DNA from: Streptomyces sp. LUP47B
Lineage (GTDB): Bacteria > Actinomycetota > Actinomycetes > Streptomycetales > Streptomycetaceae
NCBI RefSeq assembly: GCF_001746295.1
Contig: NZ_MJAH01000003.1
Coordinates: 389,922-453,921 of the forward strand
DNA length: 64,000 nucleotides
Direction: 5' to 3'
The notes beneath the pieces are model-generated. The model saw only the letters and a list, made by a program, of their open reading frames with translations. It made no database searches and had not been told where the DNA came from. Each line of letters opens with the position of its first letter. Position 1 is the first letter of the stretch. This document shows positions 49,909 to 58,853 of the stretch, piece by piece. The position numbers and the translations under genes are program-made.

Positions 49909-51051
49909 ATGCGCCGAACCATCTTCACCGAGGAGCACGAGCTCTTCCGCGAGACCGCCCGTACCTTCTACCTGCGCGAATGCGCCCCGTACGCCGAGCA
50001 GTGGGAGCGCGACGGCCAGGTGAGCCGGGCCGCGTGGGCGGCGGCGGGCAAGGCCGGACTCATCGGGTGGGAGTTCCCCGAGGAGTACGGCGGTCAGGGC
50101 ATCCGGGACTTCCGCTACAACGCCATCATGGCGGAGGAGATGGCGGCCACCAGCACGGTCGGCATCGGACTCGGGTTGCAGAACGACGTCCTGCCGCCCT
50201 ATCTGATGAACCTCACCACCCCGGAGCAGAAGGCCCGCTGGCTGCCCGGCGTGATCAGCGGCGAGACGATCTGCGCGCTCGCGCTGTCGGAGCCGTCCGC
50301 CGGGTCCGACCTCAAGGGCATCCGCACCACCGCCCGCCGGGACGGCGACGAGTGGGTGATCGACGGCTCCAAGACCTTCATCACCAACGGCATCCTGGCC
50401 GACCTGGTCATCGTCGCCTGCAAGACCGACCCGGAGGCCGGCCACAAGGGCATCAGCCTGATCGTCGTCGAGCGCGGCGCCGAGGGCTTCGAGCGCGGAC
50501 GCAAGCTCGACAAGGTCGGCATGAAGGCGCAGGACACCGCCGAGCTCTTCTTCCGCGAGGTCCGGGTGCCGGCCGAGAACCTCATCGGGGAGGAGGGCCG
50601 CGGTTTCTACCACATGATGGGCAACCTCCCCACCGAACGGCTGGCCATCGCGGTCTCCTCGCTGGCGGCCGCGGAGCGGGCCTACGTGCTGGCGCTGGAC
50701 TACGCCAAGACCCGTACGGCCTTCGGGCAGCCCATCGGGGAGTTCCAGGCCAACCGGTTCGCGCTCGCCGACATCAGGGCCAGGCTGAACGCCGCCCGCG
50801 TGTACGTGGACGGCTGCATCATGGCCCTGCTTCAGGGCGAGCTGACGCCCGACGAGGCCGCCGCCGCCAAGTACTGGACCTCCGAGACCGGCTGGCAGGT
50901 CATCGACCGCTGCATGCAGCTCTTCGGCGGCTACGGCTACGTCAACGAGTACGAGATCGCGCGCATCTGGCGGGACAGCCGGGTGCAGCGGGTCTTCGGT
51001 GGAACCTCGGAGATCATGCTGGAGATCATCGGACGGTCACTGGGCCTGTAG
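49909..51051 (+). CDS. Acyl-CoA dehydrogenase
   Basis: The 380-residue ACAD starts MRRTIFTEEHELFRETARTF, a common opening in long-chain actinobacterial FadE proteins. It has LALSEPSAGSDLKGIRTTA near 124, RTAFGQPIGEFQANRF near 265 and the C-terminal RVFGGTSEIMLEIIGRSLGL. I chose the ATG at 49909 because GGAG lies seven bases upstream; a GTG at 49897 is less likely. It is followed by an aldehyde dehydrogenase with its own operator. The substrate is unknown. Confidence 0.89.
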   Translation: MRRTIFTEEHELFRETARTFYLRECAPYAEQWERDGQVSRAAWAAAGKAGLIGWEFPEEYGGQGIRDFRYNAIMAEEMAATSTVGIGLGLQNDVLPPYLMNLTTPEQKARWLPGVISGETICALALSEPSAGSDLKGIRTTARRDGDEWVIDGSKTFITNGILADLVIVACKTDPEAGHKGISLIVVERGAEGFERGRKLDKVGMKAQDTAELFFREVRVPAENLIGEEGRGFYHMMGNLPTERLAIAVSSLAAAERAYVLALDYAKTRTAFGQPIGEFQANRFALADIRARLNAARVYVDGCIMALLQGELTPDEAAAAKYWTSETGWQVIDRCMQLFGGYGYVNEYEIARIWRDSRVQRVFGGTSEIMLEIIGRSLGL

Positions 51052-51078
51052 GTCACGGTCCGGAGTGCCCTGAACTTA

Positions 51079-51114
51079 TTGACTACCTTGGCTAAATAGG
51101 TTAGCTATTTAGCC
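51079..51114 (+). promoter_or_regulatory. Promoter with a perfect 10-5-10 operator
   Basis: GGCTAAATAG-GTTAG-CTATTTAGCC (51090-51114) is a perfect inverted repeat. TTGACT (51079-51084) and TAGCTA (51102-51107) with a 17-bp spacer form a plausible promoter, and the palindrome covers its spacer and -10. This is the clearest operator of the catabolic cluster. Confidence 0.7.
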
Positions 51115-51153
51115 TGGATGTGCGCAATGTTGCGCGGTCTCTAGGAGGTATCC

Positions 51154-52644
51154 GTGATCACGGTCGATGTGAAGCTGCACCAGGACAGAGCGGAGCACGA
51201 CCTGCCGCAGCCCCGTCTGGTCATCGGCGGCAAGGACGTCACCGACACCAGCGGCGGACTCTACGAGCACCGCAACCCGGCCACCGGCCTCATCCAGGCG
51301 CACATCCCGCTCGCCGGGCCCACCGAGGTGGACCAGACCGTGGCGGCCGCCCGCCAGGCCTTCGAGGTGTGGGGCACTATGCGCCCCGCGGAGCGCCGCC
51401 GGCTGCTCACCCGCTTCGCCGGCCTGCTGCGCGACCACATCCCCGACTTCGCGGCGATCTGCCCGCTGGAGAATGGCGTGTGCATCGGCGGCTGGGCGGA
51501 GAACGTCGGACCGCACGTCGCCGAGTGGACCGAGTACTACGCCGGCTGGGCCGACAAGATCGAGGGCATGGTCGGCGCGGCCTACAGCCCGCACGAGAAC
51601 GTCGAGTACACCATCGCCGAGCCGTACGGCGTCATCGGCCACATCATCACCTGGAACTCGCCCGCGCTGTCGCTGGCCATGAAGGTCCCGCCGTCGCTCG
51701 CCGCCGGCAACACCGTGGTCATCAAGCCGGCCGAGTCCACGCCGTTCTCCGCGCTGCTCTTCGCCGACCTGGCCCGCGAGGCCGGCATCCCCGAGGGCGT
51801 CGTCAACGTCGTCACCGGGCTCGGCGAGGCGGGATCGGCCCTGGTCACACACCCCGGCGTCGACAAGATCTCCTTCACCGGCGGCCCCGCCACCGCGCGC
51901 CGCATCATGGCCGACGCGGCGCTGAGCCTCAAGCCGGTCGTGTTCGAGCTCGGCGGCAAGTCCGCCAACCTGCTCTTCGCCGACACCGACCTCGACTCCG
52001 TCGTGCCGTACTGCGCCGCCTTCGCCATGAGCAACACCGGGCAGGGCTGCGCACTGCCCACCCGGCTCCTGGTGGAGCGCTCCATCTACGACGAGGTCAT
52101 CGCGCGGGTCACCGGGGTGATCGCCCACCTGCCCGTGGGCGACCCGCTCGACCCGACGACGTACATCGGACCCCTCATCAACGAAGCAGCCCGCGACCGC
52201 GTCCAGGGCATGGTCGCCAAGGCGGTCGAGGACGGTGCCGGCCGGCTCGTGTACGGCGGCGAACGCATCGACTCGGACGGCTACTTCGTGTCGCCGACGG
52301 TCTTCGCGGACGTCGACAACCGCAGCGACCTGGCCCAGCAGGAGGTCTTCGGCCCGGTCCTGGCCATCACCCCGTTCGACACCGAGGACGAGGCCGTCGC
52401 CCTGGCCAACGACAGCGAGTACGGCCTGTCCGCCTACATCCAGTCCCGTGACATCACCCGCGTCAACCGCCTGGTGCCGCGCCTGAAGGCCGGGACGGTC
52501 TACGTCAACCCCGGTCCGAACCCGATCACTTCGCCCGCCACACCGTTCGGCGGCGTCGGCATGAGCGGGTTCGGGCGGGAGGGCGGCAAGGCCGGTCTGG
52601 ACGAGTTCATCAACGTCAAGGGTGTCGGCATCGGTCGCGTCTGA
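51154..52644 (+). CDS. Aldehyde dehydrogenase
   Basis: This 496-residue ALDH has an oxyanion Asn in GHIITWNSPALS (near 170), the general base in FELGGKSANLLF (Glu near 268) and the nucleophile Cys in SNTGQGCALPTRL (near 302). The C-terminal PFGGVGMSGFGREGG is standard. AGGAGG precedes the GTG start. The gene starts the operon 51154-55841 with the AMP ligase, second thiolase and second DUF35 protein. It may oxidise an aldehyde released by an aldolase-type cleavage in that same operon. Confidence 0.9.
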   Translation: MITVDVKLHQDRAEHDLPQPRLVIGGKDVTDTSGGLYEHRNPATGLIQAHIPLAGPTEVDQTVAAARQAFEVWGTMRPAERRRLLTRFAGLLRDHIPDFAAICPLENGVCIGGWAENVGPHVAEWTEYYAGWADKIEGMVGAAYSPHENVEYTIAEPYGVIGHIITWNSPALSLAMKVPPSLAAGNTVVIKPAESTPFSALLFADLAREAGIPEGVVNVVTGLGEAGSALVTHPGVDKISFTGGPATARRIMADAALSLKPVVFELGGKSANLLFADTDLDSVVPYCAAFAMSNTGQGCALPTRLLVERSIYDEVIARVTGVIAHLPVGDPLDPTTYIGPLINEAARDRVQGMVAKAVEDGAGRLVYGGERIDSDGYFVSPTVFADVDNRSDLAQQEVFGPVLAITPFDTEDEAVALANDSEYGLSAYIQSRDITRVNRLVPRLKAGTVYVNPGPNPITSPATPFGGVGMSGFGREGGKAGLDEFINVKGVGIGRV

Positions 52645-52691
52645 CGACCTCTCGACCTTTCGAAGCCTTCGAAGCTTTTGGAGCCAACAGC

Positions 52692-54266
52692 ATGCAATCC
52701 GCCCGCCGCCTGACGTTCGGCGACATCATCCGTGAGCACCGAAGGTCCTTTCCCGACGGAGTCGCCCTCGTCGACGGCGACGTCCGGCTGACCTGGCCCC
52801 AGTTGGACGAGCGCACCAACCGACTCGCAGGCGCCCTCACGGACGCGGGAGTCGGCTCCGGCGACCGCATCCTGTGGCTCGGCCAGAACTCCTTCCGGAT
52901 CTGGGAGCTGCTCGGCGCCGCCGCGAAGGTGGGCGCCATGGTCTGCCCCGGCTACTGGCGCTGGGCCGCCCCCGAAATGGCCTTCGCCGTCGAGGACTTC
53001 GACCCCAAGGTCGTCGTCTGGCAGGACGAGGAGATCGGCGACACGGTCGCCAAGGCGCGGGCCGAACTCGGCAGCGACCACCGGGCGTTGTGGCTGCGCC
53101 ACGACTCCGAAGGCGCCGACTCCTACGAGTCATTCCTGGCCTCCGGCTCGCCCGAGGACCCCGTCGCCGAGGTCAACCCCGACGCCGCCCTGCTGGTCAT
53201 CTACACCGCGGCGATCTCCGGCCGGCAGTCCGGCTCGATGCTCTCGCACCGCAACCTGCTCGCCATGGGCGCGAGCGCCGCCTGGATGGGGGACATCGGC
53301 ACGGAGACCGCCTTCCTCGGCGCCGGACCCATGTTCCACATCGGCAACTACCAGTTCTGGGGCGTCCCGGCCTTCGTGCACGGCGGCAAGAACGTGATCG
53401 TCCGCCGCGTGGTCGCCGAGGAACTGCTCCCGCTCCTTGCGGACGAGAAGTGCACGCACGCCTACCTGATGCCCCCGACCATCGCGCAGCTCGTCGCGCT
53501 GAACCGCGAGGCCGGCCACGACCTGTCCCACCTGCGCGCGAGCGTCGCCGCACAGCTGTGGCAGGGCACCGTCCCCACCGACGAGAGCCGCTTCACCCGC
53601 AACGGCGGCGGCATGGGCCGCGGTTACGGACAGACCGAGGTGACCGGCTTCGCCGTGACCGGCGCCTACGGCGGCACCGGCACCGGCAACGCGGGCCGCC
53701 CCGGCCCCTTCACCGCCGTACGCGTCCTGGACGGCACCGGCACGGAGTGCGCGGTCGGCGAGGCGGGCGAGCTCTGTGTCCGCGGCGACCTCGTGCACCT
53801 CGGCTACTGGAACCGGCCCGAGATCAACGAGGAACGCTTCCGCTTCGGCTGGTGGCACACCACCGACCTCGGCCGGCGCGAGCCGGACGGCACGATCAGC
53901 TTCCTCGGTACGACGACCCGCATGCTCAAGTCGGCCGCCGAGAACATCTTCCCGGCCGAGGTGGAGAACTGCATCGAGGCCCATCCGGGGGTGAAGGAGG
54001 CCGCGGTGATCGGTGTGCCCAACGAGCGCTGGGCGCAGGACGTCAAGGCCGTGGTCGTGCTCCAGCCGGGCGCCGAACCGGTCACGGCGGAGGACGTCAT
54101 CGAGCACTGCCGGGCGCGGATCGCCTCGTACAAGAAGCCGAAGACGGTGGAGTTCGTCGAGGCACTGCCGCGCACCAAGGACTACGCCAAGGACTACGAG
54201 ACGCTCGACGAGCGCTTCGGCGGGGGCGGCTATCCCGGCGGCGAGCAGCTCGGCGCGGGGCGGTGA
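52692..54266 (+). CDS. Acyl-CoA synthetase-like AMP-binding protein with variant P-loop
   Basis: The 524-residue adenylate-forming protein has motif A5 GYGQTEVTGF, A7/A8 WWHTTDLGRREPDG and TRMLKSAAENIFPAEVE. Its A3 P-loop reads YTAAISGRQSGSMLSH instead of the common YTSGTTGxPKGV, with no Lys in the loop. The end has ALPRTKDYAKDYETLDERF, where GKI usually stands. Such variants occur in some actinobacterial FadD-type proteins. It may be a ligase with altered nucleotide handling or an inactive relative. It lies 47 bp after the aldehyde dehydrogenase gene. Confidence 0.82.
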   Translation: MQSARRLTFGDIIREHRRSFPDGVALVDGDVRLTWPQLDERTNRLAGALTDAGVGSGDRILWLGQNSFRIWELLGAAAKVGAMVCPGYWRWAAPEMAFAVEDFDPKVVVWQDEEIGDTVAKARAELGSDHRALWLRHDSEGADSYESFLASGSPEDPVAEVNPDAALLVIYTAAISGRQSGSMLSHRNLLAMGASAAWMGDIGTETAFLGAGPMFHIGNYQFWGVPAFVHGGKNVIVRRVVAEELLPLLADEKCTHAYLMPPTIAQLVALNREAGHDLSHLRASVAAQLWQGTVPTDESRFTRNGGGMGRGYGQTEVTGFAVTGAYGGTGTGNAGRPGPFTAVRVLDGTGTECAVGEAGELCVRGDLVHLGYWNRPEINEERFRFGWWHTTDLGRREPDGTISFLGTTTRMLKSAAENIFPAEVENCIEAHPGVKEAAVIGVPNERWAQDVKAVVVLQPGAEPVTAEDVIEHCRARIASYKKPKTVEFVEALPRTKDYAKDYETLDERFGGGGYPGGEQLGAGR

Positions 54267-54270
54267 CCTC

Positions 54271-55425
54271 ATGAACGGCAGCCGCCAACCCGTCGTCGTC
54301 GGTGTGCACGCCACCGAACAGGCGCTGAAGCTTCCCGACCGCGACGCCATGGACCTTGCCCTCGAAGCGGTGCGCGGTGCGATCGCGGACGCCGGACTCA
54401 CCCCGGCCGACGTCGACGGCGCCCAGGTCGACTGGCCAGGCCCGGGCGGCGTGCCCGGCGAGGGCAGCTCCTGGGCGCGGATGCTCGGCCGCGACCTGCG
54501 CTGGACCAGCGACTCGATGCTCGACAACGCGGGCTCGCGCGGCCTGCTGAAGGCGGCGGCAGCCGTGCGGGCCGGTCTCGCGGACACCGTCGTCGTCGGC
54601 GGCTGCAAGCTGGTCTCGCGCGGAGCCGGTCCCGTCGGGGCGGGTGTGCCGCTGGAGTTCGCCGATGTGTGGGGCAGCTATGTCGTCGCCCAGTTCGCGC
54701 TGGTGGCGGCACGGCACATGCACGAGTACGGCACGACCTCCCGCCAGCTCGCCGAGGTCGCCGCCACGATCCGCAACAACGGCAGTACCAACCCGGAGGC
54801 GATGATGTACGGCCGCGGCCCGTACACCGCCGACGACGTGCTCGCCTCCCGGATGGTGGCCACGCCCTTCCACCTGCTGGACTGCTGCATCGTCGGCGAG
54901 GGCGGCGCGGCGATGGTGGTCACCACCGCCGAACGGGCCCGTGACCTGCCGCATGTGCCCGTCGCCGTCCTCGGCGGCGGCATGGAGTACCACCAGGCCG
55001 CGTACGCCAACCCGGCCCTGCACCGGGAAGTCGGCCGGCTCGGCCGGGACGCCGCCACCCGCACCTACGCCATGGCCGGCGTCAGCGCCCACGACGTGGA
55101 CGTCTTCTCCCTCTACGACCCCAACTCCTTCGAGATCATCCGGCAGTTGGAGGCACTCGGCCTGTGCGGCGAGGGCGAGGGCGGACCACTGGCGGCCAGC
55201 GGTGCCATCGCCGTGGGCGGCAAGCATCCCGTCAATCCTGACGGGGGCTGTCTGTCGTACGCCTGGAACGGGACACAGCAGATGACGCTCAAAGTCGTCG
55301 AGGCCGTGCGGCAGTTGCGCGGCACCGCCGTGCATCAGGTCGAGGGCGCCGAGCTCGCGGTCGTCGGTAACGCCGGTTCCGGAGCACAGCACTACGAGAT
55401 GAGCCTGCTGGGGAGAATGCGATGA
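54271..55425 (+). CDS. Thiolase-fold lipid-transfer-type protein without thiolase catalytic residues (Ltp2-like), set 2
   Basis: The 384-residue protein has the thiolase fold pattern (LALEAVRGAIADAGLTPADVDGAQVDWPG, HPVNPDGGCLSYAWNGTQQ). The nucleophile Cys position reads DNAGSRGLL (near 85-93) and the GHP motif is replaced by SYAWNGTQQ. Loss of both residues is known from Ltp2-type retro-aldolases that cleave steroid side chains together with a DUF35 protein. The DUF35 gene follows with an ATGA overlap. Retro-aldol cleavage of a beta-hydroxyacyl-CoA is therefore a better guess than thiolysis. Confidence 0.82.
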   Translation: MNGSRQPVVVGVHATEQALKLPDRDAMDLALEAVRGAIADAGLTPADVDGAQVDWPGPGGVPGEGSSWARMLGRDLRWTSDSMLDNAGSRGLLKAAAAVRAGLADTVVVGGCKLVSRGAGPVGAGVPLEFADVWGSYVVAQFALVAARHMHEYGTTSRQLAEVAATIRNNGSTNPEAMMYGRGPYTADDVLASRMVATPFHLLDCCIVGEGGAAMVVTTAERARDLPHVPVAVLGGGMEYHQAAYANPALHREVGRLGRDAATRTYAMAGVSAHDVDVFSLYDPNSFEIIRQLEALGLCGEGEGGPLAASGAIAVGGKHPVNPDGGCLSYAWNGTQQMTLKVVEAVRQLRGTAVHQVEGAELAVVGNAGSGAQHYEMSLLGRMR

Positions 55426-55841
55426 GCCGGCCCGTACCCGTCCCCACCGAACTGTCCGAGCCGTTCTGGGACGCGGCCCGACGCGGCGACCTGGTCGTCC
55501 CCTACTGCCCCAACTGCGAACTGCGCTTCTTCGTCCCCGAGCCCGCCTGCCCGGGGTGCATGGCCGCGGACTGGCACTACGCGCCGAGCGCGGGCCGGGG
55601 GACCGTCTACTCGGTGACCGTGGTGCACCGCGCACCCGGCCCGGGCTTCGACACACCCTTCGCGCTCGCCGTGATCGACCTCGACGACGGCGGAACCCTG
55701 CTCTCCCACGTCGACGCCGGCGATCCGGACGCGGTGGCCATCGGCATGCGGGTACGCGTCGACTTCCGGCTCTTCACGGACGAGATCACGCTGCCGTACT
55801 TCGTGCCGGAGTTGACCGAGCCGGTTGACCCACTCTTGTGA
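55422..55841 (+). CDS. DUF35/OB-fold zinc-ribbon protein (partner of the Ltp2-like protein)
   Basis: The 139-residue protein has the zinc-ribbon Cys pairs in PYCPNCELRFFVPEPACPGC, then the OB-fold (GRGTVYSVTVVHRAPGPGF and FALAVIDLDDGGTLLSHV). The ATG overlaps the stop of the thiolase-fold gene. This makes the second thiolase-plus-DUF35 module of the window (the first is at 40405-42008) and ends the operon. It probably contributes the acyl-CoA channel or structural support of an aldolase complex. Confidence 0.85.
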   Translation: MSRPVPVPTELSEPFWDAARRGDLVVPYCPNCELRFFVPEPACPGCMAADWHYAPSAGRGTVYSVTVVHRAPGPGFDTPFALAVIDLDDGGTLLSHVDAGDPDAVAIGMRVRVDFRLFTDEITLPYFVPELTEPVDPLL

Positions 55842-55845
55842 AAAT

Positions 55846-55870
55846 TTAGCGAGCTAAGTGTATTTAGATA
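55846..55870 (+). promoter_or_regulatory. AT-rich site TTAGC-GA-GCTAA before the conservon
   Basis: A perfect 5-2-5 inverted repeat (55846-55857) and TATTTAGATAGC (55861-55872) lie in the 61-bp gap between the DUF35 gene and cvnA. GCTAA/TTAGC cores are shared with sites at 28660, 35433, 49875 and 51090. The conservon may therefore be co-regulated with the catabolic genes. Confidence 0.45.
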
Positions 55871-55902
55871 GCGGTATCCGGGGATAGCATCGGCGCGTCA
55901 TC

Positions 55903-58416
55903 GTGCGGGCCCATCGGAGTGGCCTGTCACTTGGAGCATCGCTGGGGACCTCAGTGGCAGTGCACGCGCGTGCGTCGAAGAGACAAGGCCCAACGGGCAG
56001 CGGAGCCCGGCGACAACCGTCGCTCCGCACGGTCCTGCTCATCCTGGCTCTGGTGCCCAGTGTGACCCTCGTGGCCCTGTGGCTGGCGAGTTCCGCGCAG
56101 CTGTACACGGACTGGCAGAGGCAGAAGGACCGCAACGCGGCCTCCAACGCGGCGGCACGTCCGATCATGGCGGCCTTCTTCGACCTCCAGGAGGAACGTC
56201 GGCTCAGCGGCGCGGAGTTGGCCGATCCCGGGGGCTACCAGAAGGCGTTGCGCGCGCAGCGCATCCGCACCGACGCCGATGTCGCGACCGTCCAGGAACT
56301 GCCCGACAGCAACTGGAGCGCCCCGGACGACATCCGTGCCAACGTCGTCCAGGTGGGCAGGAACCTGCGGAAACTGTCCGACTACCGGGCGGGGGTGGAC
56401 CAGCGGAACGCCTCGCAGCAGCAGACGTTCGACCGCTACACGACGCTCATCTCCGGCCAGTTGAACGTGTTCACCACCCTGAGCCATGTGGGTCTCCCCA
56501 ACATCGACTATCTCGCCAGGCCGGCCATCGACTCGGTCTGGGGCATGGAGATGATCTCGCGGGAGAACGCGCTGTTCACCCGCGGCTCGGTGACCGGACG
56601 GCTCAACGGCACCGAACGCGGGCAGCTCGCCGGATGGATCGGCTCCCAGCACTTCATCTACGACAACAAGATCCTGCCCCTCGTCCCGGACGACCAGGCC
56701 GCGCTCTACCGGAAGCTGATGGCGGGCGGCGCGTGGAAGCAGAAGACGACGGCTGAGCAGAACGTCCTGTCGGGCTCCGGCTCCGATTCCGGGGGCGACG
56801 AGGACAAGTTCTCCAAGGCGCTCGGCACGACGTGGAGCGGCAGCGTCGGGCCGGTCGTCGCCCAGCTCCAGCAGTTCAACACCGCCTACTCCGTGACGCT
56901 GACAGCGGCCACCGAGAAGGAACTGAACGCGATGGTGCGGCGGTTGGTCATCACCAGCGTGATGGGCGCGGTGGCGGTCCTTCTGGTCGTCCTGGTCAGC
57001 GCGATGCTCACCCGGACACTGCGCCGCAGGATCTCCGCCCTGCGCGTCGCCGCCCTGGACCTGCAGACCCGCATGCCGGCCGTGGTCGAACGCCTGCGCA
57101 GCGGAGACGTCGTCGACCTGGACGCCGAACTCCCCGCGATCCAGCACGGCGACGACGAACTGGGCCAGCTGGGCCAGGCGCTGAACCTCGCGCGCCACAG
57201 CGCGCTGGACACGACGATGGCCCAGGTCTCGCAGTTCCGCGGGTTCGAGAAGCTGCTCCAGCGCATCGCCCGCCGTACCCAGCTGCTCATCGGACTCCAG
57301 ATGAAGAAGCTCAGTGAGCTGGAGCGCCGGCACGAGGATCCCGAGGTCCTTGAAGGCCTGTTCGACCTCGACCATCTGACCGCCAGGCTGCGGCGCTACG
57401 AGGAGAACCTGGTGATCCTCGGTGGCGGCCAGCCGCAGCGACGCTGGCGCAAGCCCGTCCTGCTGCTGGACGTGCTGCGTTCCGCGCAGAGCGAGGTGCA
57501 GGACTACCGGCGGATCCAGATCGACGTCGAGGACCGGGTGTGGCTGGCCGAGCGCGCGGTCGGCCTGGTGATCCATGTGCTGGCGGAGCTCATGGAGAAC
57601 GCGGTGGGCTTCTCGAGGCCGCCGACGCCCGTGGAGGTGTACGCCGCCCGGGTGGGACGCGGTCTCGCGGTGGAGATCGAGGACCGCGGCGTGGGCATGG
57701 ACCCCGAGCAGTACGACGAAGCCAACCGGCTGATGACCGAGCCGCCCCGCATGGACGTCATGTCCCGGGCGGACGACGTCAGGCTCGGCCTCTATGTGGT
57801 CGCCCGGCTGGCGCGTGCCCTCGACATCCAGGTGGAACTGCGGCCCTCCTCGTTCGGCGGCACCCGGGTCGTGGTCCTGATCCCCGACGAACTCGTCGTC
57901 GAGGCTCCCGGACGGACCGCGCCGACACCCGAAGCAGCAGCCGCCGCCTGGCCGCCGCCTCCCGAGGCGGCCGTCGCGGACGTGTCCGGCGTGGAGCACA
58001 GGACGGCCCCGGACGAGGACACGCTGGTGACCGGCCGTGTCGACCTGGCCGCACCCGCGGCCCCTCCGAGTGATGTGTGGACCCGGCCGCCGCGACCCCA
58101 CCCGGTGCCGCAGATGGCCGGCGCGCCACAGGGCAACGGAACCCTGCGCGTGGATGCCGCGCCGGACGTGCAACCGCTGCCCAAACGGGTGCGCCTGGCC
58201 AGTCTCGCCGACGAGCTGCGGGACCCGGCCGCCGGCCAGGCCGCCCAGCCGACCGACGAGCAGACAGCGGTCCGGCGGCCCGCACCCACCCGTTCCGGCG
58301 CGACGATCGGTGCCTTCCAGCGCCAGTCCCGGATGGTCCGGCGTGATGTTCCCCCGACCGACCACGAACCCACCGACGTGCTGCCGCAACGTAGACGGAT
58401 CCCGACGGAAGACTGA
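55903..58416 (+). CDS. cvnA: Conservon sensor-kinase-like protein CvnA
   Basis: The 837-residue membrane protein has TM1 at about 42-63, a large extracytoplasmic sensor region (about 64-345, nitrate/NIT-like helical: SNAAARPIMAAFFDLQEERRLSG), TM2 at about 347-368 and a HAMP-like segment. A kinase-like region follows with HATPase motifs ELMENAVGFSRPPTPV, EDRGVGMD and RLGLYVVARLA. The tail of about 200 residues is Pro/Ala-rich and disordered. The normal HisKA phospho-His box is not evident, as usual for CvnA proteins. The start is uncertain (GTG 55903 or 55953). It is the first gene of the four-gene conservon. Confidence 0.88.
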   Translation: MRAHRSGLSLGASLGTSVAVHARASKRQGPTGSGARRQPSLRTVLLILALVPSVTLVALWLASSAQLYTDWQRQKDRNAASNAAARPIMAAFFDLQEERRLSGAELADPGGYQKALRAQRIRTDADVATVQELPDSNWSAPDDIRANVVQVGRNLRKLSDYRAGVDQRNASQQQTFDRYTTLISGQLNVFTTLSHVGLPNIDYLARPAIDSVWGMEMISRENALFTRGSVTGRLNGTERGQLAGWIGSQHFIYDNKILPLVPDDQAALYRKLMAGGAWKQKTTAEQNVLSGSGSDSGGDEDKFSKALGTTWSGSVGPVVAQLQQFNTAYSVTLTAATEKELNAMVRRLVITSVMGAVAVLLVVLVSAMLTRTLRRRISALRVAALDLQTRMPAVVERLRSGDVVDLDAELPAIQHGDDELGQLGQALNLARHSALDTTMAQVSQFRGFEKLLQRIARRTQLLIGLQMKKLSELERRHEDPEVLEGLFDLDHLTARLRRYEENLVILGGGQPQRRWRKPVLLLDVLRSAQSEVQDYRRIQIDVEDRVWLAERAVGLVIHVLAELMENAVGFSRPPTPVEVYAARVGRGLAVEIEDRGVGMDPEQYDEANRLMTEPPRMDVMSRADDVRLGLYVVARLARALDIQVELRPSSFGGTRVVVLIPDELVVEAPGRTAPTPEAAAAAWPPPPEAAVADVSGVEHRTAPDEDTLVTGRVDLAAPAAPPSDVWTRPPRPHPVPQMAGAPQGNGTLRVDAAPDVQPLPKRVRLASLADELRDPAAGQAAQPTDEQTAVRRPAPTRSGATIGAFQRQSRMVRRDVPPTDHEPTDVLPQRRRIPTED

Positions 58417-58418
58417 CC

Positions 58419-58853
58419 ATGACAATGCGAACGACCGCGACCCATCCGGACCTCGACTGGTTGCTGGACGGCCTGGTCGAACAGGTTCCCGGTACGCACC
58501 ACGCCATCGTGCTGTCCGACGACGGGCTGGTGGTCAGCCAGTCCCGCACCATCGCCCGCGGCGACGCCGAGCGCCTCGCCGCCATCGCCACCGGCCAGCA
58601 GTCCCTGGCCCGCGGCGTCGGGCAGCTGTTCGGTGGCGGTTCGGTGCACCAGGTCATCGTCGAGCTGGACGACCTGTGGCTGTTCATCTCCGCCGCGGGC
58701 CGCGGCACTCATCTGGCCGTCGTGGCCTCCCAGGAGGTGGACGCCGAGTTGATGACCGTGGCCATGCACACCTTGATGCAGCAGGTGGGCCAGCGCATGA
58801 GCACCGAGACGCGCTTCGGGGCGCCCGCCGACGAGCGCGGTGTACGTGAGTGA
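58419..58853 (+). CDS. cvnB: Conservon roadblock/LC7-domain protein CvnB
   Basis: The 144-residue single roadblock/LC7 domain contains LDGLVEQVPGTHHAIVLSDDGLVVSQSRTI, then AAIATGQQSLARGVGQLFGGGSVHQVIVEL. In conservons, CvnB is the small partner of the CvnD GTPase, probably modulating its nucleotide cycle in a membrane complex with CvnA. It starts 2 bp after the cvnA stop and overlaps cvnC at its end, so the genes are tightly coupled. Confidence 0.92.
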   Translation: MTMRTTATHPDLDWLLDGLVEQVPGTHHAIVLSDDGLVVSQSRTIARGDAERLAAIATGQQSLARGVGQLFGGGSVHQVIVELDDLWLFISAAGRGTHLAVVASQEVDAELMTVAMHTLMQQVGQRMSTETRFGAPADERGVRE

